From NCBI GenBank assembly GCA_934777095.1, contig CAKVNP010000158.1, positions 1 through 5,748 on the forward strand: a stretch of 5,748 nt of DNA, in the 5' to 3' direction. Source of the DNA: an uncultured Clostridium sp. (GTDB lineage: Bacteria; Bacillota; Clostridia; Clostridiales; Clostridiaceae). The stretch's first letter is position 1; each line of letters begins with the position of its first letter. The translations under genes were made by a program, and so were the position numbers. The notes under the pieces are model-generated. The model was not told the DNA's origin. It made no database searches and was given only the letters and a program-made list of their open reading frames with translations. Positions 5,284-5,748 of the stretch are shown in pieces.

Positions 5284-5748
5284 TTTTTCTTTTTATTCCT
5301 TCTTTCCTCTTCTTTTAACCTGCTTAACCTTACTCTTTCTTCTTTTGCCCATAACAAATAACCTTCTATTTTTTCTGGTCCACCAATAACTTTCTTTTTT
5401 ACAATGAGCCTTCCATCTTCATCAGTACTTACATACCATTTTACAAGACAAATAAATCCTCCATCAATTTCAATTGCCGTCATTGAATCTGGTAATACAC
5501 AGCATCCATCATTAAAATATGGTGGTTCATAAACTCCTGGAAAATTACTATTATGTGTATGTCCACAGATTATCATAGTTCCATGATCTCTAGCCCAGCT
5601 TTGAAGTTTAAAGTCTACCAGACTTCTTTTATTTTTACTTTTAGCTGAACTTGTTGGATCTCTAAAGCCTGCTATTCCATACATAAACTTCCAGATATAC
5701 CTCACTAAAAATCTTGAAAGGCAAATAAGTTCTGAGTTTGTAAAATCC
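5280..5748 (-). CDS. Calcineurin-like metallophosphoesterase, C-terminal part (5' end outside window)
   Basis: The last 155 residues of a gene that enters from the right edge. The frame stays open to 5748, reading DFTNSELICLSRFLVRYIWK, so the GTG at 5705 is an internal valine and not a start. The diagnostic metal-binding motif GHTHN is at visible residues 62-66, after TMIIC. It is followed by YFNDGCCVLPDSMTAIEID, the usual FN.G strand, then a beta-strand ending in LVKWYV. The upstream D-x-H, GD and GNH(D/E) motifs must lie outside the window. The family hydrolyses phosphodiesters or phosphomonoesters with two metal ions; the substrate cannot be told from this part. The C-terminus is a highly charged helix (KEERVRLSRLKEEERRNKKKK region) that may bind nucleic acid or membrane (speculative). 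The stop overlaps the reductase start by 4 nt, placing both in one operon. Confidence 0.85.
   Translation of the reverse strand, partial: DFTNSELICLSRFLVRYIWKFMYGIAGFRDPTSSAKSKNKRSLVDFKLQSWARDHGTMIICGHTHNSNFPGVYEPPYFNDGCCVLPDSMTAIEIDGGFICLVKWYVSTDEDGRLIVKKKVIGGPEKIEGYLLWAKEERVRLSRLKEEERRNKKKK

Noticed and set aside
4598..5389. Three plus-strand open frames opposite the reductase and phosphoesterase (4598-4819, 4874-5137, 5186-5389)
   Set aside because: They are antisense shadows with hydrophobic or Ser/Leu-rich composition and no ribosome sites, opposite genes with intact catalytic motifs.
5280..5705. A complete 141-residue phosphoesterase starting at GTG 5705
   Set aside because: The frame remains open to the window edge and the upstream metal-binding motifs of the family are missing, so the gene is truncated by the window rather than starting here.

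Overview
The window is AT-rich, with A/T-rich codon use, Shine-Dalgarno-led starts and tightly packed genes. Together with the protein families present, this points to a low-GC Firmicute, most likely Clostridium or a close relative. I cannot place it to species.

Layout. (1) Positions 1-1437, minus strand: an M16-family zinc peptidase with an intact HxxEH site, followed 15 nt downstream by the start of recX, which runs off the left edge. The recX ribosome binding site overlaps the peptidase stop codon. (2) Positions 1438-1771: an AT-rich divergent intergenic region of about 330 bp. It holds a good extended -10 promoter candidate for the peptidase, a plausible promoter for the plus-strand genes, and small palindromes. 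(3) Positions 1772-3971, plus strand: an OmpR/PhoB-type response regulator and a membrane histidine kinase overlapping by 8 nt, a classic two-component pair. (4) Positions 3976-4109: a 134-bp MITE-like palindromic element with 37-bp imperfect terminal inverted repeats and two internal hairpins. It fills the gap between the convergent transcription units. (5) Positions 4112-5748, minus strand: an operon reading from the right edge. A calcineurin-like metallophosphoesterase (5' end outside the window) overlaps a FabG-like short-chain reductase by 4 nt (ATGA). A 134-residue protein that I do not recognise follows after 23 nt.

How the genes may work together. The kinase probably senses an extracytoplasmic or membrane signal through a ~147-residue outer domain and phosphorylates the regulator at Asp53; its targets are not visible here. 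The reductase carries a motif around its catalytic Ser and Tyr that, from memory, resembles Bacillus YmfI, the EF-P 5-aminopentanone reductase, more than fatty-acid FabG. It may therefore act in EF-P modification rather than lipid synthesis.

Most of the window is ordinary chromosomal content. The points most worth a second look are the palindromic element, the YmfI-like identity of the reductase, and the unrecognised protein in its operon. I saw no phage, IS transposase, CRISPR, tRNA or rRNA sequence.
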